Below, one piece after another: positions 52,400 to 62,100 of a stretch of 64,000 nucleotides of DNA (position 1 is the first letter of the stretch; the number at the start of each line of letters is the position of its first letter). Source of the stretch: a virus; IMG/VR virus record IMGVR_UViG_3300042343_000261, positions 1 to 64,000 of that record; one strand, 5' to 3'. The position numbers and the translations under genes are program-made. Below the pieces are notes generated by a model. It had not been told where the DNA came from. It searched no databases and saw only the letters and a program-made list of their open reading frames with translations.

Positions 52400-55300
52400 T
52401 TATTGTGTTGTTATAGATTGCAATTCAGCATTTGTTAAGCGTTTTGGGTAATATGCTAGTTTGAGTATGTGTAAGTTTTGATTAGATCCGATTAACATTC
52501 TACTCATACCTTGTCCAACCGCAGCAGACGTATCAGTTTCAACTGTGTTACCAGAAACTGAAAGTGCAATGTCATTAGTTGCGTATGCAAGTGCGCATGA
52601 TATTACAGTTTGTGATGTAACAGCAGTTCCATTTAAATCCCATTGAGAAACACTGTTATTATATCCGTACGAATCAATAACTGCACCGCCGCTACCGCTC
52701 ACATATCTTAATGAAATAAGTGTAATTGCACCGCCTGCACCCGTATCTACCCATGCCATAGTCGGAACCGATACTGCAGTAGTAGTTGACATTAATCTTG
52801 AAGTTGCATGCAATGTGCCTTCATCTTGTCTGTACCAATTTAAAAAGTTAGTGCCTGTCATTGCAGCAAATTCACCAATTCTAGTATATAACGATGCAGA
52901 ATACAAATCAGCAGATCGGTTAACAGTACTAGAAGCAGTCTTAATATACGAAGATGCAATTGCTCCGGATTCTACTTGTGCTCCCCAGATAAACAATCCA
53001 GAACCAACGGTTCCGATATAATTGTTTAATCCGCCGCCGGCGTTATCCCAATTTACATAATAAAAACTACCATTTGTATTAGTTTTTGTAAATGTTGCAC
53101 AGCATCTATACCATCCATTGCCAACTGCGGTCATAGTTGCCTGTGATGCACCTTGGAATATTGTACCTGCAACTAAATCAAATACAATATATGCTTCGGC
53201 ATTTGCAGTTACTGAAATACAAGTTCGTTCGCCTGCCTTTGCATAAATGCTCGAAGTATATACAGATCCAACTGATACAGTTCCAATTGATTGTACAATT
53301 AAATGCTGAATAGCTGATCCAGTAACAGTTTCGGTCATTTTATCAGCAGTAGTAGTACCGTCCGGCGCTACTGTTGCATTTGCTGTAAAACTAACTGCGC
53401 TAGTTGTCCAGTATGAAGTATTATCAAATTGTTCACTATAATAAAATAAGTTAGCAGATGAAGTTTCTAACAATAACTTTGGAGCTAATTTTAAATTAGC
53501 TGGATTATATGTATACCGTGCAGCATTTGCTGATGCATATTTAATTAACCCGGTTGAATCATAATATGACCCAAAACTTGCGCGAGATGTAAATGTTTCA
53601 GATGACGGAATATAACTTGACATAAATGGAAATGCTTCAAGTTGCGCACCCCATATGTATATACCACTTGTTCCGTTGCCGGTACCTTGCATTCTACCAA
53701 TTTGAATTTGATTGTTAGTCATATCAAAACCACTAGAAAATGTTCTAGTTATATAGCACCGATACCACCCATTTCCTACCGGAACTACACCGTAATCGTC
53801 TGGAGATCCGGCAACATTTGATTTTCCTCCGGTAGATAAATTAGCTTTAAATTGAATATCACTTGCACCATTAGTAAAAATATCAGGATAAGTTTCAGTA
53901 AATTCAGCAGCTTTAGCATAATATGATAACGTGTAAGTAGTATTTGCAGATAGTCCGCCATATGATGCCAAGTAGCCGTATGGACTACCACTATTCAATA
54001 TGATTTTACTAGCAGTAAATGTGCCGTCTGGAGCAACTGCAGCATTTGGTACTATTGTACAGTTTGCTTTGCCCCACACTGTGTTATCAAAAAACGGTTC
54101 AGAACATTTTAATAAATTTTGCCGTTGTTCTTCCATTAACAATCCAAGTGATTGTTTAGTAATCGGATCATGATCAAATCTTGGTTGATTAGTTGCTACT
54201 ACTTCAATTAATCCATCTTGATTATAGCGTGTTGCAATACTAGCTCTAGCAAATGTAATTCTTTTATCTAATCTTTTAGTATTAGCAAAATTTAATAACA
54301 ACGATGGTCTAACAGATGCTCCGGTATAAGTAAGTCCGGTTGCATCACCTATAAACGCAGCTGCTTTAATTTTTCCGGTTGCTAAAATTGACCATGCATT
54401 TGTTAACGTGCTATTTGTACCCGCAACGGGTGCTGCAACATATAGATTAGCAGCATCGGTAATTGTTATTGCATTTGTGCTTGCAAACGTTGGAGCTGAT
54501 ATCGCGTTAATATAACTACTTGCAACTGTACCAGCTAGACTTGATGTATCTGTGTAAGTACGTGCTTGTAATTTTAAATTAACGCCAGCTGTTGTCCATG
54601 CTGCAGCACTAATTGCAGTAGTTGTTGTAGTTATATTACCGTTAATTATTGTTGATAACACAGACGAATTACCAATTGTAACAGTATTTGATCCAGAACC
54701 AATTGCATTATAGCCAATTACTGTTTCGTTAGTAACACCTGCTGCGGCTGATGCTCGTGTAGTATGGCCAAGATATGTTGAACTGTTTATTGATGTTACT
54801 TGTGTATTACCGTTTGTTAAATATCTCCCAGCGCCATCTCCAATTGCTAAATTGTATGTTCCAGAAGATACGGCATTTAATGCAGCAGCACCAATTGCAA
54901 TAGTTGGCCCAGTAAGTGCAGCTTGTGCTGCACCATTACCAATAGCTATATTGTTATCACTAGTTAAATTAGCCTGAAGACTGCTGACACCAATAGCTAC
55001 ATTACTACTACCAGAAGTGTTACTAAACATACTACTGGTACCAGTAGCTACATTATTACTTCCAGTAGTGTTAGCCTGAAGAGCTCGCTGACCGCTAGCT
55101 GTATTGTTTTGGCCAATAGTATTAGCATTTAAACTGTATGAACCAATAGATACGTTTGAATCACCTGAAAACAATGTAGCAGGACCAACAAGAAACCCAG
55201 ATCCAGCGCCACCGATTAACGATGCAGTTGCAGTCATAACAGTGCTAGTATCTTTAAATCCAGAACCATAGGTAACAAATGTACAAGCAGTCACTGCGCC

Positions 55301-58300
55301 ACCTGATACTGTTATATTTGCAGTTGGATATGTTGTTGCAGCTGATCCAGATACATATGTTAATTGAACATTTGAGTAAGTGCCAGTACCGGTATATCCA
55401 GTTCCTCCAGATAATATTGATGATGATTTAGTAACAGTTGTATTGTTATATAACGCATTAAACCCGACTGCAGTGTTATTAGAACCAGCAGTATTAGTAT
55501 ACATACTAGAATGACCGGCAACTACGTTGTTATTGCCAGTTGTATTAGAAAGAAGACTATTAGCACCAACAGAAATATTATAACCTCCTTCTGTATTAGA
55601 GAAAAGACTTTGATATCCAAGTGCTTGATTATATTGGCCAAGTGTATTAGCATACAAACTTAGTGCCCCAACTGATACGTTATAATTACCAGCTGATATA
55701 CTAGAAACAGGAATAAGGAATCCGGAACCCCCGCCACCAATTAACGATGCAGTTGCAGTCATAACAGTGCTAGTATCTTTAAATCCAGAACCGTTACTTA
55801 CTAACGTGCAGGAAGTAACTTGACCACCTGATACTGTTATATTTGCAGTTGGATATGTTGTTGCAGCTGATCCAGACACAGGTGTTAATTGAACATTATA
55901 ATAAGTTCCAGTGCCGGTATATCCAGAGCCACCGGTAATTGTTCCAAAACTACTAACACCAGTTGTATTTTTGTACAGACTTTGAAAACCAATTGCAATA
56001 TTAGAAGCGCCAGTAATATTGCTTTGAAGACTATAAGAACCAATAGCTGTATTATAAATGCCGGTTGTATTTTTTTGAAGACTACTATAACCGCTAGCAG
56101 TATTGTTACCACCAATTGTATTATTTTGAAGACTACCAAAACCAATAGCAGTGTTAGAACTGCCGGACGAAAACGAGCTAGCTAAAATACTAAATCCAGA
56201 ACCGGTGCCACCAATTGATGCCGAATCAATTGTAAATGCGGTACTTGATACAGTTGAGTAAGCATAGGAACCAGGTGTAACTAATGCACATGCACTTACG
56301 TTGCCGGTTGCATTAACTGTTATATTTACTATTGGATATGACCCAAACACTGCACCATATAGACCTGATAACGTTACATATTTATATGTACCAGGTGTAT
56401 ACCCGGTGCCACCGGTAATTGTACCAAATGCGCCAATACCGGTTGTAGTACTGTACATTGCAAGTGCTCCAATTGCAACATTGCCGGTACTAGCCGTAGC
56501 TGTATACATACTTTGATACCCAATTGCTGTATTATTATTTGCAACTGTATTATTAAATAACGCACTTGCACCTACTGCAGTATTAGAACTTCCAATATTA
56601 GCATATAAACTTTTATACCCAACAGCTACATTTGAGTCACTAGATGCTACTGACCCAATAGAAATTAGCAATCCGGATCCAGTTCCGCCAATTGACGCTG
56701 AGTCTGCACTCATAACAGTACTAGAATTTTTAAATCCAGTCCCATAGGTAAGTAGTGTACACGATGTAACTGCACCATTTGTTACTGTTATGTTAGCAGT
56801 TGGATATGTAATTGCAGTTGATCCAGAAACATATGTTAACTGAACATTAGTGTACATTAGTGTAGCGGCTGTCGGAGTATACCCAGTTCCGCCTGCAGAT
56901 ATTGTAATTGAAATTACTCTTGCAGTAGTACTAAAAAGACTTTGAGTACCAACAGCAGTATTCCAATTGCTAGTTGTGTTAGTGGCAAGTGCAGAATAGC
57001 CTACTGCAGTATTAGCACTTCCAGTTGTATTAGAATTAAGTGCCGTATCACCTACTGCAGTGTTGTCTGCAACGCCTCCGGCACCTTTGCCAACAATGAT
57101 ACTGTTAATGCTCGCATCCCCACCTAATGTTAACACATTAGTAAACGGGTTAAATCTAAAACCAGAAGTAACTACATTTGCAATAGTTAATAATCCGGTA
57201 GTTGCAGAGCTAAATATTGGATAAAATGTAGCATTTGTAGTAGTTGCTGTTACAGTTGCTCCGGGGGTACCGGTACCTAGTTGTCCCCCTGCACCTATCG
57301 TTACATACCCAGATGAACCAACAGCTGGTAATTTAATTGTACCATTTGCAACAATTGTACCTGTACTAGCTCCAATATTAATTGTAGCAGTTGTAATATT
57401 AGTCCATTCATTAATAGTACCAGTTGTTACATCAGATGTTAAATTAACGGTACCTGCAGCAGTACCTGCAATTTTTAATACATTACCTGTAATTGCACCA
57501 CCTACTGTAGTAGTTGATAGTGTAGTAGAATTTGTTCCTAATCCAATTGTAGTAGTACTTGTACCGCCAACTGTAACACCTGTTGCAGATGCTAACACTT
57601 GCGCGTTATCTAATACAGTTACATTGTTAATCTTATACGATTTACCTGTAGCAATGTTCCAGTGTTCACTAGATGTCCAATTAGTATTAGTAGAATCCCA
57701 AATAATTGTTTTATTAGTAGCACCGGTGAGTGTAATACCGCCACCATTTGCAGTTACATCAGTTGCGCCACCAATCGATAATGTTGCTCCAGGTGCAGAA
57801 CCTGTACCTGTAAATGCTGCACTTAACGTGATTTGCGTAGCACTATCAATTGATAATACGGTTACACTAGCTGGCAAAGTAACCGTACCGGCTCCACTTA
57901 ATACAGGTGAAACTGCTGATCCGACTATAATGTTAGCAGTACTTGATAATGCAGAAACAACTGCTGATCCTGCAGTAATACTACCAGTCGGTGTAACTGC
58001 TGCCACTGATCCCAATTCTAAGTTTTTATCATCAACCGTAATCGTTGATGAATTTACTGTCGTTGTAAAACCATTAACTGTTAAATTTCCGCCAATGGTT
58101 AAATTAGTACCAACATATAACTGTTTAGCAATAGCCGCACCACCTGCTACTGTTAATGCGCCACCGGTGGTGTTATTAGTTGCGTCTGTAGTATATGGTA
58201 ATTTTAACCCACCGTAAATTGTTGTAGCAATTACAGACGAATTACCAATTACAGTAGTGTTATTACCTAACCCAACTGCTGTATACCCGATTACAGTTTC

Positions 58301-58693
58301 GTTAGTAACTCCAGAAGCTGCTGATGCTTTTGTATTATAGCCAATATATATTGAGTTGTTAACTTCAATAACAGGAGTAGTTCCGTTTGGCATATAGCTG
58401 CCTGCAAAATATCCTAAACTAGCATTGTTACTTCCAGTTCTGTTAGCAGAAAGACTACCGTATCCAATACCAGTGTTTGCACTACCAGTTGTATTACCTT
58501 GAAGACTATCATACCCAACAGCGGTATTTTGAACACCGATAGTATTATTTTTAAGTGATAACGCACCAACTGCAGTGTTAAATGAAATATTACCTGCACC
58601 TCTACCTACAGTAATACCGTTAATCGTAAGATCTTTAGTAAAATAGTATATTTTATGTTGTGCGTCTTTTAACGCTGGTAAATTAGGACGCAT
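52400..58693 (-). CDS. giant repetitive fibre/adhesin (2097 aa)
   Basis: Reading from the N-terminus there are four parts. Residues 1-170 are NTAVGY/NTAIG repeats resembling YadA-type left-handed coil heads. A TTVNSSTITVDDKNLELGS segment and Thr-rich shaft follow. A long central part has more N-T-A-(V/I)-G-x2-(S/A)-L repeats, broken four times by a module of about 80 residues (GGTGYTGTGTY ... YPTANITVSGG ... IGGxGSGF). From about residue 1440 there are two CBM-like jelly-roll units (RFDHDPITKQSLGLLMEEQR) and an end LKLAYYPKRLTNAELQSI shared with the 693-aa fibre. It is the longest complete gene in the window. Likely a trimeric fibre; the receptor is unknown. Confidence 0.88.
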   Translation of the reverse strand: MRPNLPALKDAQHKIYYFTKDLTINGITVGRGAGNISFNTAVGALSLKNNTIGVQNTAVGYDSLQGNTTGSANTGIGYGSLSANRTGSNNASLGYFAGSYMPNGTTPVIEVNNSIYIGYNTKASAASGVTNETVIGYTAVGLGNNTTVIGNSSVIATTIYGGLKLPYTTDATNNTTGGALTVAGGAAIAKQLYVGTNLTIGGNLTVNGFTTTVNSSTITVDDKNLELGSVAAVTPTGSITAGSAVVSALSSTANIIVGSAVSPVLSGAGTVTLPASVTVLSIDSATQITLSAAFTGTGSAPGATLSIGGATDVTANGGGITLTGATNKTIIWDSTNTNWTSSEHWNIATGKSYKINNVTVLDNAQVLASATGVTVGGTSTTTIGLGTNSTTLSTTTVGGAITGNVLKIAGTAAGTVNLTSDVTTGTINEWTNITTATINIGASTGTIVANGTIKLPAVGSSGYVTIGAGGQLGTGTPGATVTATTTNATFYPIFSSATTGLLTIANVVTSGFRFNPFTNVLTLGGDASINSIIVGKGAGGVADNTAVGDTALNSNTTGSANTAVGYSALATNTTSNWNTAVGTQSLFSTTARVISITISAGGTGYTPTAATLMYTNVQLTYVSGSTAITYPTANITVTNGAVTSCTLLTYGTGFKNSSTVMSADSASIGGTGSGLLISIGSVASSDSNVAVGYKSLYANIGSSNTAVGASALFNNTVANNNTAIGYQSMYTATASTGNVAIGALAMYSTTTGIGAFGTITGGTGYTPGTYKYVTLSGLYGAVFGSYPIVNITVNATGNVSACALVTPGSYAYSTVSSTAFTIDSASIGGTGSGFSILASSFSSGSSNTAIGFGSLQNNTIGGNNTASGYSSLQKNTTGIYNTAIGSYSLQSNITGASNIAIGFQSLYKNTTGVSSFGTITGGSGYTGTGTYYNVQLTPVSGSAATTYPTANITVSGGQVTSCTLVSNGSGFKDTSTVMTATASLIGGGGSGFLIPVSSISAGNYNVSVGALSLYANTLGQYNQALGYQSLFSNTEGGYNISVGANSLLSNTTGNNNVVAGHSSMYTNTAGSNNTAVGFNALYNNTTVTKSSSILSGGTGYTGTGTYSNVQLTYVSGSAATTYPTANITVSGGAVTACTFVTYGSGFKDTSTVMTATASLIGGAGSGFLVGPATLFSGDSNVSIGSYSLNANTIGQNNTASGQRALQANTTGSNNVATGTSSMFSNTSGSSNVAIGVSSLQANLTSDNNIAIGNGAAQAALTGPTIAIGAAALNAVSSGTYNLAIGDGAGRYLTNGNTQVTSINSSTYLGHTTRASAAAGVTNETVIGYNAIGSGSNTVTIGNSSVLSTIINGNITTTTTAISAAAWTTAGVNLKLQARTYTDTSSLAGTVASSYINAISAPTFASTNAITITDAANLYVAAPVAGTNSTLTNAWSILATGKIKAAAFIGDATGLTYTGASVRPSLLLNFANTKRLDKRITFARASIATRYNQDGLIEVVATNQPRFDHDPITKQSLGLLMEEQRQNLLKCSEPFFDNTVWGKANCTIVPNAAVAPDGTFTASKIILNSGSPYGYLASYGGLSANTTYTLSYYAKAAEFTETYPDIFTNGASDIQFKANLSTGGKSNVAGSPDDYGVVPVGNGWYRCYITRTFSSGFDMTNNQIQIGRMQGTGNGTSGIYIWGAQLEAFPFMSSYIPSSETFTSRASFGSYYDSTGLIKYASANAARYTYNPANLKLAPKLLLETSSANLFYYSEQFDNTSYWTTSAVSFTANATVAPDGTTTADKMTETVTGSAIQHLIVQSIGTVSVGSVYTSSIYAKAGERTCISVTANAEAYIVFDLVAGTIFQGASQATMTAVGNGWYRCCATFTKTNTNGSFYYVNWDNAGGGLNNYIGTVGSGLFIWGAQVESGAIASSYIKTASSTVNRSADLYSASLYTRIGEFAAMTGTNFLNWYRQDEGTLHATSRLMSTTTAVSVPTMAWVDTGAGGAITLISLRYVSGSGGAVIDSYGYNNSVSQWDLNGTAVTSQTVISCALAYATNDIALSVSGNTVETDTSAAVGQGMSRMLIGSNQNLHILKLAYYPKRLTNAELQSITTQ
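55215..55876. repeat. 525-bp tandem duplication inside the giant fibre gene
   Basis: Two stretches of 53 nt are identical at the same offset: 55215-55267 with 55740-55792, and 55299-55351 with 55824-55876. The offset of 525 bp equals 175 codons. The unit covers one GGTGYT module plus the adjoining NTAVG repeats, so the reading frame is kept. It is a recent in-frame duplication or gene conversion. Confidence 0.85.
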
Positions 58694-59106
58694 TAGTAAT
58701 CCATCCCACGCGCATATACTTGTATATTAGCGGCTACACCGGTTGCAACGTATAATTTTTCAGTAGCTTTTAACCTTAGTGGATAATCTTCTGTATAATT
58801 TGTAAAAGTTGATATTGTTATGCCGGCAGTAGTACTTAATGTTTGCGCTGGCATTGTAATAGAATCAATTAATTTTAATGCAGTTGTATCAGACCCTGTA
58901 GTTGTAAACAAATAAAGGGCAGTTGCAGTTACGGTAGCACGAGGAATTGCAGTAATTGAAGTTATTGCCGACCCTTCTAATCCTGCTGTGAAAAGTAATA
59001 CTGCAGTCGAGACTGAATCACCTGAGACTGCAGAGGTTGCTGCTGTTATGTTGCAATTTGAATTGTTTACCGCTTGTACAAACGGTGCTGTGAATGTTTT
59101 TGCCAT
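58693..59106 (-). CDS. unknown small fibre-operon protein (137 aa)
   Basis: I do not recognise this protein. It is rich in Thr, Ala, Ser and Ile with no charge clusters, and looks like an all-beta structural protein (VSTAVLLFTAGLEGSAITSI; ATVTATALYLFTTTGSDTTA). It lies between two very large fibre genes, with its stop overlapping the ATG of the 2097-aa gene and its start 1 nt after the stop of the upstream gene. A small virion connector or tip is a reasonable guess. Confidence 0.75.
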   Translation of the reverse strand: MAKTFTAPFVQAVNNSNCNITAATSAVSGDSVSTAVLLFTAGLEGSAITSITAIPRATVTATALYLFTTTGSDTTALKLIDSITMPAQTLSTTAGITISTFTNYTEDYPLRLKATEKLYVATGVAANIQVYARGMDY

Positions 59107-59107
59107 G

Positions 59108-62100
59108 TTAAATTCCTGTATATGCTAAACTGTATGCGTGTAATTGTGAGAGTAAGTTTAACGGTGCGCTTACCCAGGTAGTTCCGTCCGATGTTAATAC
59201 ATTTCCTGCAGTGCCGGCACTTGATAATCCAGTACCGCCATGTGTTGCTGGTAACACGTTAACCCATGCCGGAACATTTGACGAAACTGTTAAAATTGCT
59301 CCATTTGTGCCAATTGCTAATTTTGATAATACAGTTGATCCACTTGCATATAAAATATCACCAGTGGTATATGTTGTAATATCAGTGCCGCCTTTTGATA
59401 CTGGTATAGCAGAACTAAAATGAGTTGGATCTAAAAAATATGTAGAATCATGAGAATCTAAAGTTGCTGCATCTAATACACCATTTTTAAGTTGTACTTG
59501 TCCTGAAAGTAAACTATCGCCAGTACCTACTGAGAATTGAGTAGTATTAAAACTCGCAGCACCTAGTGTTGAAAATAAACCAACTCCGCCAGTTTTATCA
59601 ACACTAACCATATCAACTGTTACTGCACCGTATTTAGCACCAGTTCCAGACCCCGTAATAGTTAACGCTGCATTAGTAGATTGGATAGACGATACCGCCG
59701 GAGACCATGAAGAATCTCCTCGTAAAAATGTATTACTGTTAGCAGCACCAGAAACTGCTAATCTTGTAGTATCAATAACGCCTGATATAATATTAGCTGC
59801 ATCTATACTTGAGGTTGCAATTAAACCCCAACTTGATGCAACTCTACTACTTGTGTTAATTACACCAATTATATTAACTTGGTCAGTGATAAATGTACAT
59901 GTTCCTGATCCAATTGCTGTAATATTTATTGCTGCAATGATCGAACCGTTAATGCTTTGTAATGCATCAGATCGAAGTGTATGCAGTGTAAATGTATTAG
60001 TAGTAACTGATCCTACAAAGAATGTTTCTCGATCTGGTATTACGTGACCATAACTAGATGGTAGCGAAGACCCAGTGATTGTAACTGCAGTACCATTTGT
60101 TATACCATGTGCAGGTGCATAGAATCTATCATTATCTAAATTTACAACATGTAAATAAAAGAAATGTATGCCAGATGAACTTGATCCAAATATTACCTTA
60201 TTTGCAGAAGATGCTGTATAATCTGTATATAATTCAATTACATCATTTGAAATTTTCTTAACAAAATAAGATAACGCAATTAATCCGCTAATCGGAGGAT
60301 TAAATGAAGAATCATATGTTATTGAATCACCAGTACTTAATCCGTGTCCAACAATCGTTATTTGGTTTAGTACATAGTTAACGTCACCGCCTATATCAAT
60401 CGAGGTTGCATTAAATGACTTAGTTGTTATATCAGTTAATGTTAGTGTTTTAGTAATACTTAAATTATCTGCTACAAAATCAGGTGACGCTTCTGATCCA
60501 ATAAATGCAACACCTGAAATAATATCTAAATATACTCGGGTTTCAACACTAGATACTTTAACATTAAATAAACTACCAGTTCCACCTAAATATGTATTTG
60601 ATGCAGATAATATATCATCAATTGCATATCCAATACCGCCATATGTTATATCAACTGTAGTAACACTACCTAATGTTACCGTAATGTTAGCAACTGCGCC
60701 TGATCCAGTTCCGGTAGATGAGATTAGTGGAACATGAATATATGTTCCTGATACGTATGAACTTCCTCCAACTATTGTTAAATTATTAACTGTAGTAATT
60801 ACGCCAGATTTTAATTCAGTTACTTCGCCATCTGCATGGTTATTTACTGCTGTAATAATTGACCGAACAGTACCAGTTGCGTTAATAGGAGTTATAAATG
60901 TTAATGTTGATATTAAATTTTCAGGGATTGACGATAATTCAGGAAATGTTATTGTAAACTCGCGTGGATTAACCCCCATATTAACATTAGTAATAATAGA
61001 ACCTGGTGGAATATCTCCACCGAACACATAATCGCCATTATTAATAGTTCCTGTTAAATTCGATGATGTAACAGTACCGGTTGTAGTAGTTGAATTAACT
61101 GCTGCATTTACTATTGCACCTTGATATGCAGTAAACGTAGTTGATGTAGTCGAAACACCAGTTTTATTAAATTTAAACCTAGTAGTACTTATTATCGATG
61201 GGTATGAGATTCCGTTATACTCAGCAATTGATGACGTAGTTTTAATATGAGAAACCGAAGTTAACCCATGAGGTGCAGCTGTAGTAACATATACTACATT
61301 ATTGTATCTCAATATTTTAGCAACAGAACTAATAGTATACGAATATGAACTAGTATTTGGTAATATTACATATTGACTAACATTTGTAGTTCTAAGTATG
61401 TGATTTTCAACCACATTTGCAACTGCACTAATTGTCATACAGTATGCAGTAGTTATAGTAGATCCAATTGTTAAAGTGTCAAGCGATGATATAGTAGTAA
61501 ATGGAGTTTTAAATGTATCGTAATCACTTGCTATTATAATAACTGACGAATCAACATAATTTCCTTTTATTATACCGATCGCATTTGTATTAGCCTGGAC
61601 TACAATGTCGCCATCTGATGCAGTTACTAAAGAACTTAATGATACTGAAATAGATTGATATTCTTCTGAACTAGTATCACCTGCTAGAAATTCAACAGCC
61701 GGAATATCATCAGCAGCACGTAGTCTTGACGAATATCCGTATGTTACAACAGATGTAACAGTGCGCTGTGGCGGAATTAAATCAGTATTAATTTGCCCAA
61801 CTGAGTTTAACTGTACTATTGCACCCGGAATTGAGTTAGTGCTAACTCCTTTGTCAATAAAATCGCCTAATCGATCTTGAAGATAAGACCAAGTTGCTAA
61901 TTGTGTGCTTAATGCATTGTTTGACGGTCCTGATATTTCGTTTTCGCCTAACCCTATATCTGTACTAATACTACTAATAGCAATATCACTAAATGATAAT
62001 TTTAAAACCGATAGTTCTTGAATATCAACACGATTTTTAAATGTAATATTTCCAGTTCTATTATATGCAGTAATAAAATTACCAACTTTAAAATCACCTA

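Noticed and set aside
48079-58217. Long plus-strand open frames opposite the fibre genes (for example about 190 codons at 48079 and at 57624).
   Set aside because: They are mirror images of Thr/Val/Ala-rich coding strands, lack ribosome-binding sites and overlap well-supported minus-strand genes completely.
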